From Scleroderma bovista (Eukaryota > Basidiomycota > Agaricomycetes > Boletales > Sclerodermataceae), in contig JAYMGJ010000059.1 of the NCBI GenBank assembly GCA_037178675.1, forward strand, positions 50,780-114,779: a DNA stretch of 64,000 nt. Direction: 5' to 3'. Positions 20,701-32,358 of this stretch are shown here, piece by piece. How positions within the stretch are numbered: the first letter of the stretch is position 1; the number at the start of each line of letters is the position of its first letter. The position numbers and the translations under genes were made by a program. Under the pieces are notes generated by a model. That model searched no databases, was not told the DNA's origin, and saw only the letters and a list, made by a program, of their open reading frames with translations.

Positions 20701-22174
20701 TCGCATTCAAGGAACCATCCAGGCTTACGAATAAGGAGGTGACAGAAATATTGGAGTGGTGGCGAGATAGGCAACTGAGTGATCCCACGAATACCTTCAA
20801 GGTTAAGAGGTGGTTAGAGTCGGATGGGTTGCTACAGGCCGCGGTTGCAAACACCAACCACAAGAGTGCGGCAAAGAGAACAGGCAAAAAGCACAGGGAA
20901 GGTAAATATTATCTTATTAAATTTGCAAACACTCAGAGCCATTGATAGACACGTCAAATGATGAGGACAAAGAGGACACTCAGCCTGCGGTGCCACCTCA
21001 TGGAAATGCCATGGGTCCTGCTAAGGATGCGGGGGTGGTGAGGGATAGCCATGGCCAAGAACATATGCAAGGTAAGAATATCTATTCATGCAATGGGATA
21101 TTGTTGATGTGTTGCAGGGAATGCTGAGAATGGCCGCGAAAAAAGATCAAAGCAGAAGCATGCTGGAAAAAATATAGAGGGTAGGTTGGATTACTATAGG
21201 AACATACATTGATGTGTTTTCATAGATTCCAGTTCGGATCTGTACGACGGTGACTCCACAGGGCATCACAGTATTAAAGTGGGCCCCCAAACACAGCATA
21301 TTTTATGCCTGCTGGGTCTGGGAATCCTCCGACTGCAGGTACCGCAGTGTGTGTCAAACCCAAGCCACGGGTAAAGACAAAAGGTGGGAGTGTTCTTATG
21401 AAGTCCCACATAGAACTCACCTTATATATATATATATATATATAATATTTATATGCAGAGAAACAAAAGACCGCCAGAGATCAGATAGTGACCGCGGGTG
21501 CTTCTGTTGCTCAGCAAAGGTGAGAGTGTTCCTATCAAGTCATACATGCAATTAGGACAATTGATATGATACAATATCCAGGTAAACAAAGTGCAGTGGC
21601 AGGAAAGAGTAAACCCGCGGTGGATGTGTCTGCCACGGACATACCCCGCTCTGACTCACTGCTTAAGCCCAAAGGTAATGATCTTCAGATGGACTGAATA
21701 TATCCTGACGCTAATATATGTAATATCTACATGCAGACAAACATCAGGGAGTCACTGATAACAGCACTCACTCCATGCAGGTGACAAGTGCCGGCCCTTC
21801 CTCCACCACGGCTCAACCAAGGTTGAAGACAAAAGGTAAGAGTGCTTCGTATTGCATCACAAATAAATTTATTCTTACAAATTTGATATACGTCCAGCCC
21901 AGCCCTCCGAAGTTGCCAAACGGAGTGGTCTGTCAGTTCAAGTGCCAGCCACGGGTCTTTCAAGGGCCGCCATTACACAAGGTATGCATTGTGGCCCCAT
22001 CAAGCAAATTACTCATAAGGCTCAAAAGAAGATGCAGGAGATTCATCACTCCAACTCCAACACAAATGTGATGGTGGGGAAAAGAATGTAGTAAGGCGGC
22101 AGTCGGTCCGGCCAAAAAGGCTCCCGCCCAGGCTGGAGGATTATGATGATGCCTGTATACAAAAGAGGTGCTGA
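20695..22174 (+). pseudogene. Gene Y, copy 2: 5'-truncated
   Basis: Coding starts abruptly at the block VAFKEPSRLTNKE..ILEWWRDRQLSD, which matches Y1 near 11500. It then passes through at least seven small exons separated by short GT-AG introns (donors such as AGG-GTAAAT near 20900 and AAAGGTAAG near 21837; acceptors such as ATGCAG near 21455). Many exons end in K-x-K-G, as in Y1. The last reads KRLPPRLEDYDDACIQKR and stops at 22172-22174. The N-terminal half present in Y1 is absent; the KDZ transposase C-terminus lies there instead. A (TA)n run sits in one intron at about 21424-21445. Function is unknown. Confidence 0.55.
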
Positions 22175-22729
22175 ACATAGGTTTATTTCATATGTATTGT
22201 AAAGTACATACATCAAATATGGGACCACTGGATGGGTGAAAACAAGGTGATGATCACGACCGCAGTATGTGTATAATAGCCACAGCATGTATATAGGAGT
22301 TGTACATAAGGCCGCGGTATGGATAATGCCTGGGGTAGTAACAACCAAGGTATCTCAGCACAGTGGCATCATGTACCATATCCACAATATGTATGATAGC
22401 CGCGGTATTTACAACTATTGACCTCAGCCAAAGGTTTGAATTATAACTGGGGTGACAGTTGCAAGCACATATGTCTGTAATAGCCGTGGTATATATGAGA
22501 GCCGCGGTATATATGATTCACGTGGTACCATGATGTTTAGAACCATTTAGAACAAAAGGTGTGGATTACAGCCATGGTGACCCTCGCTACTGTGGGGACT
22601 ATCACAAGCACAATGTGTGGATCCAAAATCAATCACTCCATGGTGCCCATCATACTCACCATGCTAGTGCTTATCCCTGTACAAACTGAATGTTTTTTGT
22701 TCAAGATAAAAACAGACAACCAATTGTAA
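22175..22729. repeat. Spacer with iterated GCCGCGGTAT motifs
   Basis: Between the convergent ends of Y2 and X2 the 10-mer GCCGCGGTAT occurs at 22311, 22399 and 22501. A one-base variant (GCCGTGGTAT) is at 22483 and weaker forms (ACCGCAGTAT) lie near 22258. Each is usually preceded by ATA and followed by AT-rich text. The equivalent spacer between X1 and Y1 is only about 70 bp, so this 0.5 kb is extra to this copy. It could be the subterminal repeat region of a transposon. No gene is seen. Confidence 0.5.
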
Positions 22730-24130
22730 TTACAACATTGATGGGTGTAAATCTTCTAATTGATCCATGGCAATCTGTGTGCCCTCCATCTCACCCTTAT
22801 CAATTTGCTCCAACTTATCTATGATGTCAGCATAATGTGCCCTCAATGCAATGAGCCTCCTCCACTCCCGAGTTTCTTCCACCAACTTGTCCGCGTATTG
22901 CATGTACATCGCAATAAGCAGTTTGTCGTAGGAGTTGTCCAGGTGGGTAATTTTGCCGTCCTTGGGGTGGAAGCGGGCTGCAATCTGTCGCGCTGTGCTT
23001 ACTATTGACTGTCAATATCAATTTAATAGAGATGTCAATGCACTCACATTCATGCCGCAGGCAATTGAATTTACCTTTGTAAATTTCCAGGTCGGCCATC
23101 ATTCTCAGCAAGTGCCACCATTCCCCTACGATGGTGTCAGTGTAGGAAACTCCAACCAAGGCCTAACTAACCTTCCATATCCTTGGGACATGTTGCAGGG
23201 AATCCGCTCACCGGGCCCAATTCTGCTTCCCTTCCCTTTCCCTTATCCACTAACCTACGATGTGCAATGGGGCTCGTACCAACTACCCTTGGCAAGGAAT
23301 TCTTTCCTCTGGGTTAGATCCGCTCTCAGTTGGCTCACCTGTCCCTGAGAAGAGTGGGGACCCAGCCATCGATGGTGATCCACAGGGTGACTTTGAAGGG
23401 GTGGACTGAACGGACGAAACTGACATTGGCAATGTCAGTGGTATGTATAATGCTGGCTGTGCAGGTGGAGTCCATCCTTCATTGTCCTTCAATGCGTCAG
23501 TATTGGAGGAGTCAGGTGATGTTGCGCAGATGGGTGTGATCAGCCGGGGTGATGAGTTTCCATTGGAGGTAGGGCTTGGGGACACTTCAGGAAAGGTTTG
23601 TGATGGTGGTAGAGAAGGAGGGATCCATCCCTGGCTATCCTCTGAGGTGTCGGTGTCGGATGATGAGTCAGACGATGTTTGAGGCATGGGTGTGCTGGCT
23701 ACATCCCCGCGGTCGGGTGTTGATGTGGGTGGAAATGCAGGAGGGTCCCACTCAGGACTTGGCAACACCCCTGGTTCAGCCCAGACGTCAGACCTCGCAC
23801 CCACAGGTGATTCAAGCATGGGGAACGAACCTTCATCCACTTCAATAGACATCGGGTCTGCCGCGGGTGGAGGGGGAGGTTCATCGGGTGGACACCACCC
23901 AGTGCTATTATCACATGCTGTAAACATAAAATGAGTACTGTTAAAGTGTACATGAAGGATACATACATGTTCTGCTCGGAGACTGTCTTTTTGGAGGTGT
24001 CCACCCTGGGCTACCAAATAAACCTGCCCAAAATCAATCTCAAATGCCAAAGACAGTTCCAATATAATGATTTACCAGGGTTGGCTGCTCCATCATCGAT
24101 AAATCTAACATTCCTAGCTGGTCCGGTCAT
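22730..24130 (-). CDS. Gene X, copy 2: unknown partner in the X-Y cassette
   Basis: The start is at 24130 (MTGPARNVRFIDDGAANP), with a donor right after. A long exon (about 23930-23290) is rich in Ser, Pro, Thr and Asp. It contains three copies of a motif resembling D-x-x-G-W-x-PP (STGWCPPDEPP, SQGWIPPSLPP, NEGWTPPAQPA). The last exon reads MYMQYADKLVEETREWRRL and stops at 22732-22730 after LEDLHPSML. X1 has the same first and last exons. There is no transmembrane segment and no catalytic motif, and the protein looks largely disordered apart from the C-terminal helix. The gene is convergent with Y2, as X1 is with Y1. Whether the exon set is intact cannot be settled by eye. Confidence 0.55.
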
Positions 24131-24221
24131 GGTTGGTGGTCATGTATGAAATAAAGAAGGCTGGCAAGGGCTTGGTGTTCACAGGCCGCGATCATATATG
24201 TTTGGGTCGAATGCTTACATA

Positions 24222-26206
24222 AGGAGGGGGAAAGGGGATCTACACCAACAGGGTGATGCAGACAGTGATGCAGGATACTCCTGGGGTACAGGAGTAATAG
24301 AAGACGAAGGGGATAGGGGTCTGGACTCTTCCTAAAGCCTAGGAAGTGTCAAAGCGGGGATTGGGTTGACTGGGACTGAAACAGTGATACTACACCTAGA
24401 GGTTGGTGCAGCAAAGGGGACAAGGGGGCTCCTGACATCCAGAAGCAATGAGAGATGAAGGATAGACAGGCTAGACTCCGCTTGAGCCTAGAGAAATACT
24501 TGGACTTGAATAGATTGAATAAAACTTGAATATCAGAGTCTTTAGACCTTCACTGAAGCCTACAAGACTCAAAGAGCTGAGGGGATACTGACTGAGAGAG
24601 TCTGAGAGAGGGATAATTTCGTGCAATTTGGGTCTCTTCTCACTGGGCTGAGCCCAGGGGTTTAAATACATGGGGGGGCACAGCATTAAAGTACAAAAAG
24701 AGAAGGGAGTAAGCAGAATTTGTCAAGGATTGGTAAGGGATTGGTAAGAGCTTTGTAAGGGGTTTGTAAGCGATCAGTAAGCAAGGGATAAGCAGGAATG
24801 AGTAAGCATAGGGAGCATGAATAAGCTGCTGAGTAAAGGAATGAGTAAGCTGCATGACAAGATTGATTGGTAAGGGAGTGAGTCATCAGCTGAGTAATAT
24901 ACCAAAAATGCGAAAGGGATAGAGTGATACTGATGACAAGAGAGCATCAGTAAGCAAGGGATGAGTCACTGCACAGCAGAAGGAGTCATTGATGCACAGC
25001 CTAAGAAGTTTGATGGGGGGCTGTGTACCATCAGGAATTTGATGGGACAACAATGGGGAAGATCTGGGATTAATAGGGGGATTGATCCGAGACAAAACAG
25101 CCACAAGAAGGGTACCAGGGGTCCAGAGGTCTTTTTTGGGGGTCAGCATACACTAAAGTATAGTGCATGTGTTCTAGCGCCGCTGAAGCGCAACCATGGG
25201 CTCCCTTGACGAGCTCTCTTCTGGGAAAGAACGAGAGAGGGTTCTTCTTCCTAATAGCACTATAAAGTGGGGGTAATAACTGTCATGGTGCTGGGGGACG
25301 TCGTCTGAAAGTAGGGAAGCGGATAGAGTATTGAATTCGATGCATCCAGGGAAGTGAGACGAACGACAGAGGAAGATGGACATGGCAAGTATCTGGGAGG
25401 AAGGGACCATAGGCTGAGGGCTCAGGGGACACAGAGACGACCAGAGGAGACTTCTCAAGCTTGACAATAGACCTAAGATGACCAAAGTACGTCCTTGACG
25501 CAGGACTGACAAGGAGAACGCGCTGACCGAGAACGAGAGGGACTGAGGGAGCAGGCTGGGAAGATATGTGCCAGGCAGTGCACGGGAACTCTGGGAGAGG
25601 CTGTCCTAAGAGCAGGACATAGTGGAGATCTGCAGCAATAGCGGAGAAATGATCCAGAGAAAATACGGACTCCATAGTGAGCGATGAAGCGAACGTCTGG
25701 ATTGCGGGGGGAATATCTCTGTGGGAAATGAACAGATTTGCGTCGGAACTTGACAGGCAGATAGACCACGCTCTAGGCTTTCTGACGGTATAGTCACGTG
25801 CCTGATAGCTTCAGAAACGACGGAGCTATTCAAAATATCGGAATGCTGGCACTGGGCGCCTAAAAATGACATTTGGGCGCTAAAATCATTTCTTCTCTTT
25901 CTCCTTCGTTTCTCCATCAATTCTTCGGCTTCTTTGATCGTTCTGGTATGGGAGTTGGACTGCAGACGTGTGCATTCCTTTCTCATACCACAATTGACGT
26001 TATTCCTTCAGTTTCTTCTGCTTCTTGGCGGTTCTCGTGCGATAGATTACTGTCTGCATTGGCATTCATCTCTCACATCAGGATAGTCGCCTTGTTCGAT
26101 AGATGGCTACGATGAGGGTCCGTCGTGCTTATCCTTCACATAAGGATCATTCGATATAGGTGTTATCTTCCATGTTCACTGTACCAAACCTGTTTGGTGC
26201 GTGACA
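24222..26206 (-). mobile_element. LTR copy D of the ~2-kb LTR family, truncated, inside Plavaka
   Basis: On the minus strand it starts TGTCACGCACCAAACAGG at 26206 and runs to about 24222, missing the last roughly 120 bases of the family. Relative to copies A-C it keeps more CpG sites, for example CGCGCTGACC where A has CGTGCTGACC. It carries an extra stretch of about 60 bp near 25185-25247. A TATA-like TTTAAATAC is near 24662. It abuts and truncates the Plavaka transposase, whose coding sequence stops being recognisable exactly at 26207. Confidence 0.7.
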
Positions 26207-28910
26207 GCGGTGCAATTCTTTTGTCGCAAAGGTTGGGCATGTATCAGAAGAAAAGTTGCGCATTTGCTGAGCCAACTGTGCAGTTGTGTGTTCCATAATG
26301 TCGAGAGTGTAGTCCGTGTGCATGCGGAGCTTTGCGAGGGCATGCCAATGACATAACAAGAACAGAAGCCGCTGAACCTGAGAGTTATGGGGCTCAGGAA
26401 GGAGATTCTCGAAAACCGGAAGAGCACACTGCCATACAGAAACCATTAGAAACTGGACTGGCAATCATCTAAAGAAGTCGCACCTGCAGTAGATCCTCGA
26501 AGTCTCGAGCAGTCATCTTCTTCAACTCCGAGCAATTCTCCCGAAAGCGGCGGATTGTGTCTTGCCCAAAAGTGGGAACTTGACGATATCTAGTGCTTAT
26601 TAAGCTCGGCGAAATATACAAATATTTCATGCTTACTGTTTGTCCATTTCTGAAATCTGAGACTGTTTTAAGGTCTCAAGGATCCACAGTAGATGAATAA
26701 AAATGGCTTTCCATACTCCTAACTCAAATTCATGCAAAAGGTCAACAACCAACATGACAAATAGATCAAAGCCAGTATGGCTTAACTTCTCTGAAAAGGC
26801 ATTCTGCTTGTGTCATCATTAGCTCGACATGACGTGGTATAAACCTCAATGGCAGACCATTGTTGGGACCAGTGATTCATCCTTCAAAAGCTCTTCAACT
26901 TGTATCCCATCCACAGCATAATGCTTCTCATATATTAGTTTGCGAGCTGACATGATTTTTTCACGGCGGTGGGCAGTGTCAGAGCGAGATAAAAGCCTGT
27001 GTTGCAGTAGGTCTGATTCCATGGCGAGAAGATGAGCACAAGATTTCAGAATAAGACACCGAGGGCATGGGCATTTTCCCAAGTTCCTGATGGTCGCAAT
27101 TAAAACTCTGAATACAAGTCATGTTAGCTAATGGTATCAGAGAGTAACACAATCACATACTTTTCTGGATAATCCGCAGAATAAGTGAATATTCGAGGAT
27201 ATATGCGACGCTTGACTTGGTCCTGGCAAGTTATCACGATGCCATGTTCATATGCTTCCAGGAACTCGTCATCCAGAAGGATACGCCACTGCGCATGGAA
27301 AAACTCTCTGCAACAATGAGTTAGGAGGGCATCACTCAGCTTTGCTCCTGACTGCTCCATCACAAAATCCTTGAACATGGCTGGAAGCTATTCTCACAAC
27401 AGTGATGGTTAGCAGTTGAACCCACAGAAGGTAACTCACTGATTGAAAGTAGGCGACATGAGAACATAGGTTTGAGCTTGGCTCGCAGCGCATGTACTTC
27501 GACTGGTTACCAAAGTAGAGGTAAAGTGGCCAAAGCTTTGCGCTCCCGAACAAGGTAAGCTGCGTGGTGTCCGACCAGAACATGAGCGCCGTAATACAAC
27601 GTGGTAAGTCACAGTCAGGTTCGCGAGGTGAAGCTAGGAGTTGTTCTTGAGCTTTGATGAAAGCATCCGATGCGTACAGTTCTCCATGGACTCTGACGTC
27701 ACAGGCTTTGTTCGGCGGATGCCACCGGAGCTCGTAAGGTTCATAATGGTAGATACGGTGGTGAAATGGATCTGAAAGCTTATTGCGAATGATTGAAATC
27801 AGACGACGGTGATGAAAGTCCGGAACTGTATAGTCACAGGGACCTGGATTTGGTGTCCAGCGGTGAAAGGGGGCGGATATCGTGATAGGTGAGTGACTCC
27901 AGCCAGTGCTAGCCTCTTGTCCATCATCTGAACCGCTTCCCAACTCCTTGTTGATTGCCTTCCAGTTGGTATTTCGGACATTGTCCGGATTGTATTCTAA
28001 ATCTCCAATAATATCAAGAAGAAGCTTGAAGTTTTCATGAGATTTCTGCAGCCCGTGGTTCCAATACCAGTCACCTAGTCGCAATGAGCTTTCGTTTGGA
28101 TAGGGATGGAATGGGTTGTCGGGTGCAGAGGTGATGGTTGGTATTGAGGAGTTGGCGGTAAAAGGCAGCTGGGACAAGTATGTCTGCGTGTTGGTGGATT
28201 GCTCGTCGGGATCATGAGAAGGAAGTCTGATGTCAGACCTAAACACGTGGACAAGACCAAACTTATTTGGTTGAGTCTTGAACATTGAACAGGATGCTGA
28301 AACTGGTGGCGTCAGATGCGACAAGTGAGATTCAGATGCTCCTTGGTCGGATGGGCCTTCCGACGACTGTACTCCAAGCGGAGGAAGTGGCATAGGACTT
28401 TCGGGAAGCATGTCACGAAAACGAAGAGGTAGCTGACGATTGAGCCAACGTGGTCTCTGTTGTGCCAAGGGTAGCGCCTCATCTTCCAACTGCGGGGCTT
28501 CGGGTGTATGATTTCCGCAAGGGATCTACGCCGACTTGGTCAGAATGACAAAACTCGATCCCCACACATACCGGTTCGGAATGGGATATGTTATCACCAT
28601 CATTAGCGCTTCCAATGCTAGGCTAGATCACCTCAGTCAGAACGGCGAGATTTAATAAAAATATTCTAGCACATACCGGTTCAGGATGAGGCAGGACACC
28701 GTCACCCTCAACCCGTTCTGCTTGAGCTTCTCCCAAGCCTGTTCGCAATTTTTTTCGTTGATATACCTCCTTAGCCTTAGATAGCACTCCAGAAAGTCGT
28801 TTCCTTCCTTTTGTGCATCCCCGTTTGTGCTTGGTGAAGTCAGAAACACGGGAGAAGGAGCAGCCACAGATGCAAGTCTGGAAAAATTGTTCGGCCATTG
28901 AGCCTGCCAC
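26207..28910 (-). pseudogene. Plavaka-family transposase (CACTA-like), 3' end lost to LTR D
   Basis: This encodes a large transposase of the fungal Plavaka group. Exons by GT-AG signals are 28910-28677, 28622-28572, 28525-27440, 27387-27161 and 27107 to about 26880, then about 26810-26640 and further exons to 26207. Exon 1 gives a C2H2 finger (CICGCSFSRVSDFTKHKRGC). Exon 3 carries the core signatures HRIYHYEPYELRW, CDLPRCITALMFWSDTTQL and LWPLYLYFGNQSKYMR. Exon 5 has a CPCPRC knuckle, and the next exon has DLLHEFELGVWK. These are the usual order and spacing of the family. The exons up to 26207 stay open when spliced. The protein ends there, at ATKELHR, because LTR copy D follows, so the C-terminal part is missing. 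Confidence 0.85.
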
Positions 28911-29358
28911 GAGCTGTGATGAACCTGAAATCGCTCAGTCTCAGTTCCACAGGAGTGTCCAAGGCCTACCACTGGGGCATGGAAATTTAGTTCACAGCCA
29001 CCCAAATCCGAGCTGGTGTCGCAGCCCAAGCCTGCGAGAAAATTGGAGTTTGACAACAAGCAAGGCGAGCAGTGATGAGCTCAGTGCCGACGTGATCATG
29101 AAGACGGGAGTAGACATGACACCAGAAACGAGGAAATGCACGTCTACTCGGATGTCCGTCTTCCGATTATCAGACCCCCTCATTTCATGTACTAATGACT
29201 GTGTTTGGCTGATCACTGTTGGCTCAGATCGTGAGAATCGTAGCGCACATGCACTCCCAAAGTATTTATTGACACAAACACAAAGACATCGCATTGATTT
29301 CACAACTCGTCACAACTATCAATATAAAATGTATGGTGCAAATAAATTCCCGCTCTTT

Positions 29359-30128
29359 TCACTCCTCCATCGCGTTGTCATCGGAAAGCTCTGACCGCTT
29401 CGGAGAACCAACATGAGATGCCACGGTGGTGGTCTTCTTGGATGAGGAGAGAGACCCCAAGTTGTCAGTCGCCTTGGGCTTTCCTTTCTCCAGTAAACTT
29501 GGGGGCACATAATCAGCATATGGTAAGACTTTCAGTTTCTTTAAGTCTAGCTGATAAACATGTGACCCGTTTGCGTCCTGGGAGGAGCGTCTGGACGTGG
29601 CGTGATGACCCAGCTGCAAAGCATATTAGTTAACGGTGTAAGAAGAAAAGATACATATACAGTTTAGAGACAACTTCGAGTTCGACAATGGTGCCATCAA
29701 CGATTTTGTTCTCATATTCAGTAGGAGGGATGACCTTCTCGTGAGAGCCTCAAATGTCCAGAACATTGATAGTGACTCCAAACAAATTGTTCATGTTGGC
29801 AAGGGCTTCGTAGCGCTTCTGTGGGTCAAGCAAATCTTTGAGAAAAATGGTTCCTACAGTGAATGAACAAGTTAGCACCAAATCTCATCGATATCTTGTC
29901 GATCACTTCATACCATTGGCTTTCATCAGTAACTCCAAAGTTATGCTGCAGTGTTTCAAGGCCGCAGCCCTTACTTTGCTTATGAATAATAAGTAAGGAA
30001 GATAGACAAACCAATATTCCTTACTGGGGCTCAGCAGTACAGAAAAGTAGACCGTTCAAAGCTGCAGCTGAACATGCAACTGCTTCCTCCGGATATTCGT
30101 CGGGTGAGAGCAGATAGAGTTGGAACTG
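29359..30128 (-). pseudogene. Decayed unknown gene next to the left arm
   Basis: Minus-strand exons include one reading FGVTINVLDI, then a TGA at 29752-29750 (ATT-TGA-GGC, probably from CGA), then GSHEKVIPPTEYENKIVDG. A further exon reads LDLKKLKVLPYADYVPPSL (29619-29359). I do not recognise the family. It continues leftwards from the sequence that forms the outer edge of the PRP8-bearing inverted repeat, so it may be part of the same captured segment that is present only on this side. Confidence 0.35.
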
Positions 30129-30693
30129 ATTTGCAGATCCAGTCTGCCAAAGTATCCAAGGGCTCCGAGCCGACTGACGTGTAGTTCAAGTGAATCGGCC
30201 AACCGACTACTGTTTGTAGACTACTCACAGAAAGAAGGGTTGTCGGGACAGCCAACGTAGCACTGCACATGTAAGTTGCGTCAGTACTGCCAAACACGAG
30301 TGTGCCAGAAGTTTACATTGTGGTGAGATGCTAGCCGGACACGATCATGTCAAAATGGCTGCATACATCGTGAATGATGACCTCCTCGACACCGTCTTCT
30401 ATGGTATAGATATCAAGGTTCTCCAGGGCATATCCATCCTACCAATGGAAGGTCAAGGTGACACACTTTTGGATAATAAAAAAAGCTATTCAAACCTTTT
30501 CCAAATGGAGCACACCGCCATAGGCAAGAGAGCGACCGAGTAGGTCAACGGCACACGCCCAGATAGTCGTGGACCTCAGCTTCATAGAGAGGGCCTATAG
30601 TGTAAGCGATATCTGTACAGCGGGGATGGAAGCGAGTAACTATGAAGTGAAACCATGAGTATTCACCGTGGAGTAAGAGAGAGAAACCGACCT

Positions 30694-32158
30694 CCAACAT
30701 CTGTCTGCTTGACCACTGTAAATCACTCTGGGGGATAAGGACGTGGCCCATAGACAACATCCCAAGACCGCCCAATTCCTTCGGCGTGTAGAAGATAGCT
30801 GGCGGGAAACGCGATGGCATCTTACTGTTCAAGCCGATCTTTACACGTGTCTGAATCTTGTTCTCGGCTTTGACAAGGGCACCCAAAAGTTCATTTGTAT
30901 GGATGACAGCTTCGCGATAGTATGTCATCAGCCTAATCGATGCAATATTCCACTTATTGACAATCTTGGAGAACGTCGTCGAACCCGAACCCATGAGGAC
31001 TTGGCGGATACGGTTGTTGAACTGCTGGATACCTGGATGGGAACACATCAGTAAAGGGCACCAATATGCATCCAACTGGATAATGATTTACCATCATCAG
31101 AAACATGCAGGAATGTCATAGCAAGGGATGAGTTTGTCATAGGTATCGAAAAACTCTATACCAGCCTCCTTGAATGCACGCTGGGTCAAGAGCAGACGTT
31201 TGATACGTGACAAACCTGAACAAATAAATGAACTGAGTCCGTTGCCATAAAGGATGGAAGCTTACATTTGTGTGGGTTGTCGTAGGCTTGCTCGATGAGT
31301 GCCAGTTCCTCACGTTGCGACTGTTTAAGGCGACCCTTGACCGAGTACGCCTCTTTAAGCTTTTCAAGAGCCAAGACGATAAGAAAGGGATTAATTAAGG
31401 GAATGAAAGTAGGTCTTACGGGAATGGGATAGGCGCAAACTTTCGGCTTTCAAGCCAGTGGACAGTGGCCATGTAAATTGCGACAGCCTCTTCAGCACTG
31501 ACATACGGTCCATCCTTGAGATAGCCGCGCTGCCTCTCTTGTTCAGCTTTCAAGTATAATGCATTAAAAGAGGGCGAGGCAGGAAATCACATTTTACTTA
31601 CAGGTGAGATGCCAAGTTCTTCTTCACGACCGCCTTGTTGACAGTGGCACCACGCCAGATACACTCCCGGTTATAATGGGCAACACTGACCCACCAAGAG
31701 TCTGCCTTGTTCGAGGGAGGGGGGGGGGCATCCATAGCAAATATTGTCCATTAAATGGCGGTCGCGCATCACAGGCCACGTCGATGATGGCACTGTATAT
31801 GAGATCTGGCTTCCTTCGTCGAGAAGGAAGGTGACTGCCCTAAGTAAATAGAATTCTTGTCCATTAAATAGCGATCGCGTGTCACAGGTCACACCAGACT
31901 TTATATGTAGAATAGATGTGTAAACCTACTGAATATGAAACGACAATAAATGCATACCTTGCGGTGAATCAACAAGTTGAGCATGTTGTAACCCTGCCTG
32001 CAAACCTGCAAACCAGCCTTGACCCAATCCAAACGCGTTGTTTGGAAAAATTTAGTCGCATTCAGTTGACGGAAGAGGTTCTTCCTCGTCATAGCCTTCT
32101 CCAAACGGGCCTTGAGCTCATTCAGAACGAAGAATTCTTCGGATGATGGTATGGTGAT
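30694..32158 (-). pseudogene. PRP8: PRP8 fragments (spliceosome component), left copy
   Basis: PRP8 is the very conserved core protein of the U5 snRNP. From right to left the minus strand gives [14 protein letters not shown] and [20 protein letters not shown], then [19 protein letters not shown], then [20 protein letters not shown], then [17 protein letters not shown], and finally [20 protein letters not shown] through [18 protein letters not shown]. These blocks are in PRP8 order, but several large segments between them are missing and frames are broken. Compared with the right arm, the left shows CGT to TGT (Arg to Cys), CGG to TGG (Arg to Trp) and GAC to AAC in the HYNRE block, all at CpG. 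It cannot encode a working splicing factor. Confidence 0.85.
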
Positions 32159-32227
32159 AATGGACGGACCTGGGGAGCGAGTTGTAAATGAGGGAAAGGG
32201 GCAAAATCATTCCTCACCGCCAAGGCG

Positions 32228-32358
32228 TTGAACGTGGCCATTCCAGGAGAACCCAAGTTTGAGCCTCTTTACCATGACATGGACACGTTTGACTCGGGCT
32301 GGAACGAGTTTAACGATATCAGCAAGCCATTATTCACCAACAGATTTGTACCGAGTAC
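32228..32358 (+). pseudogene. PRP8: Inverted PRP8 segment inside the left arm
   Basis: The plus strand encodes [20 protein letters not shown], matching a PRP8 block that lies N-terminal to the fragments at 30694-32158. Those fragments are on the minus strand, so the piece has been flipped relative to the rest. The same rearrangement is present in the right arm (43476-43606), so the scrambling preceded the inverted duplication. Confidence 0.7.

Noticed and set aside
9806..24130. X or Y as a TET/JBP-type oxygenase, which often accompanies KDZ elements
   Set aside because: I looked for the His-x-Asp ... His iron-binding pattern and the usual core in the visible exons of X and Y and saw neither.
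30694..32158. A functional PRP8 gene
   Set aside because: Only fragments of the central part of PRP8 are present, with frameshifts, missing segments and one inverted block; the functional copy must be elsewhere.
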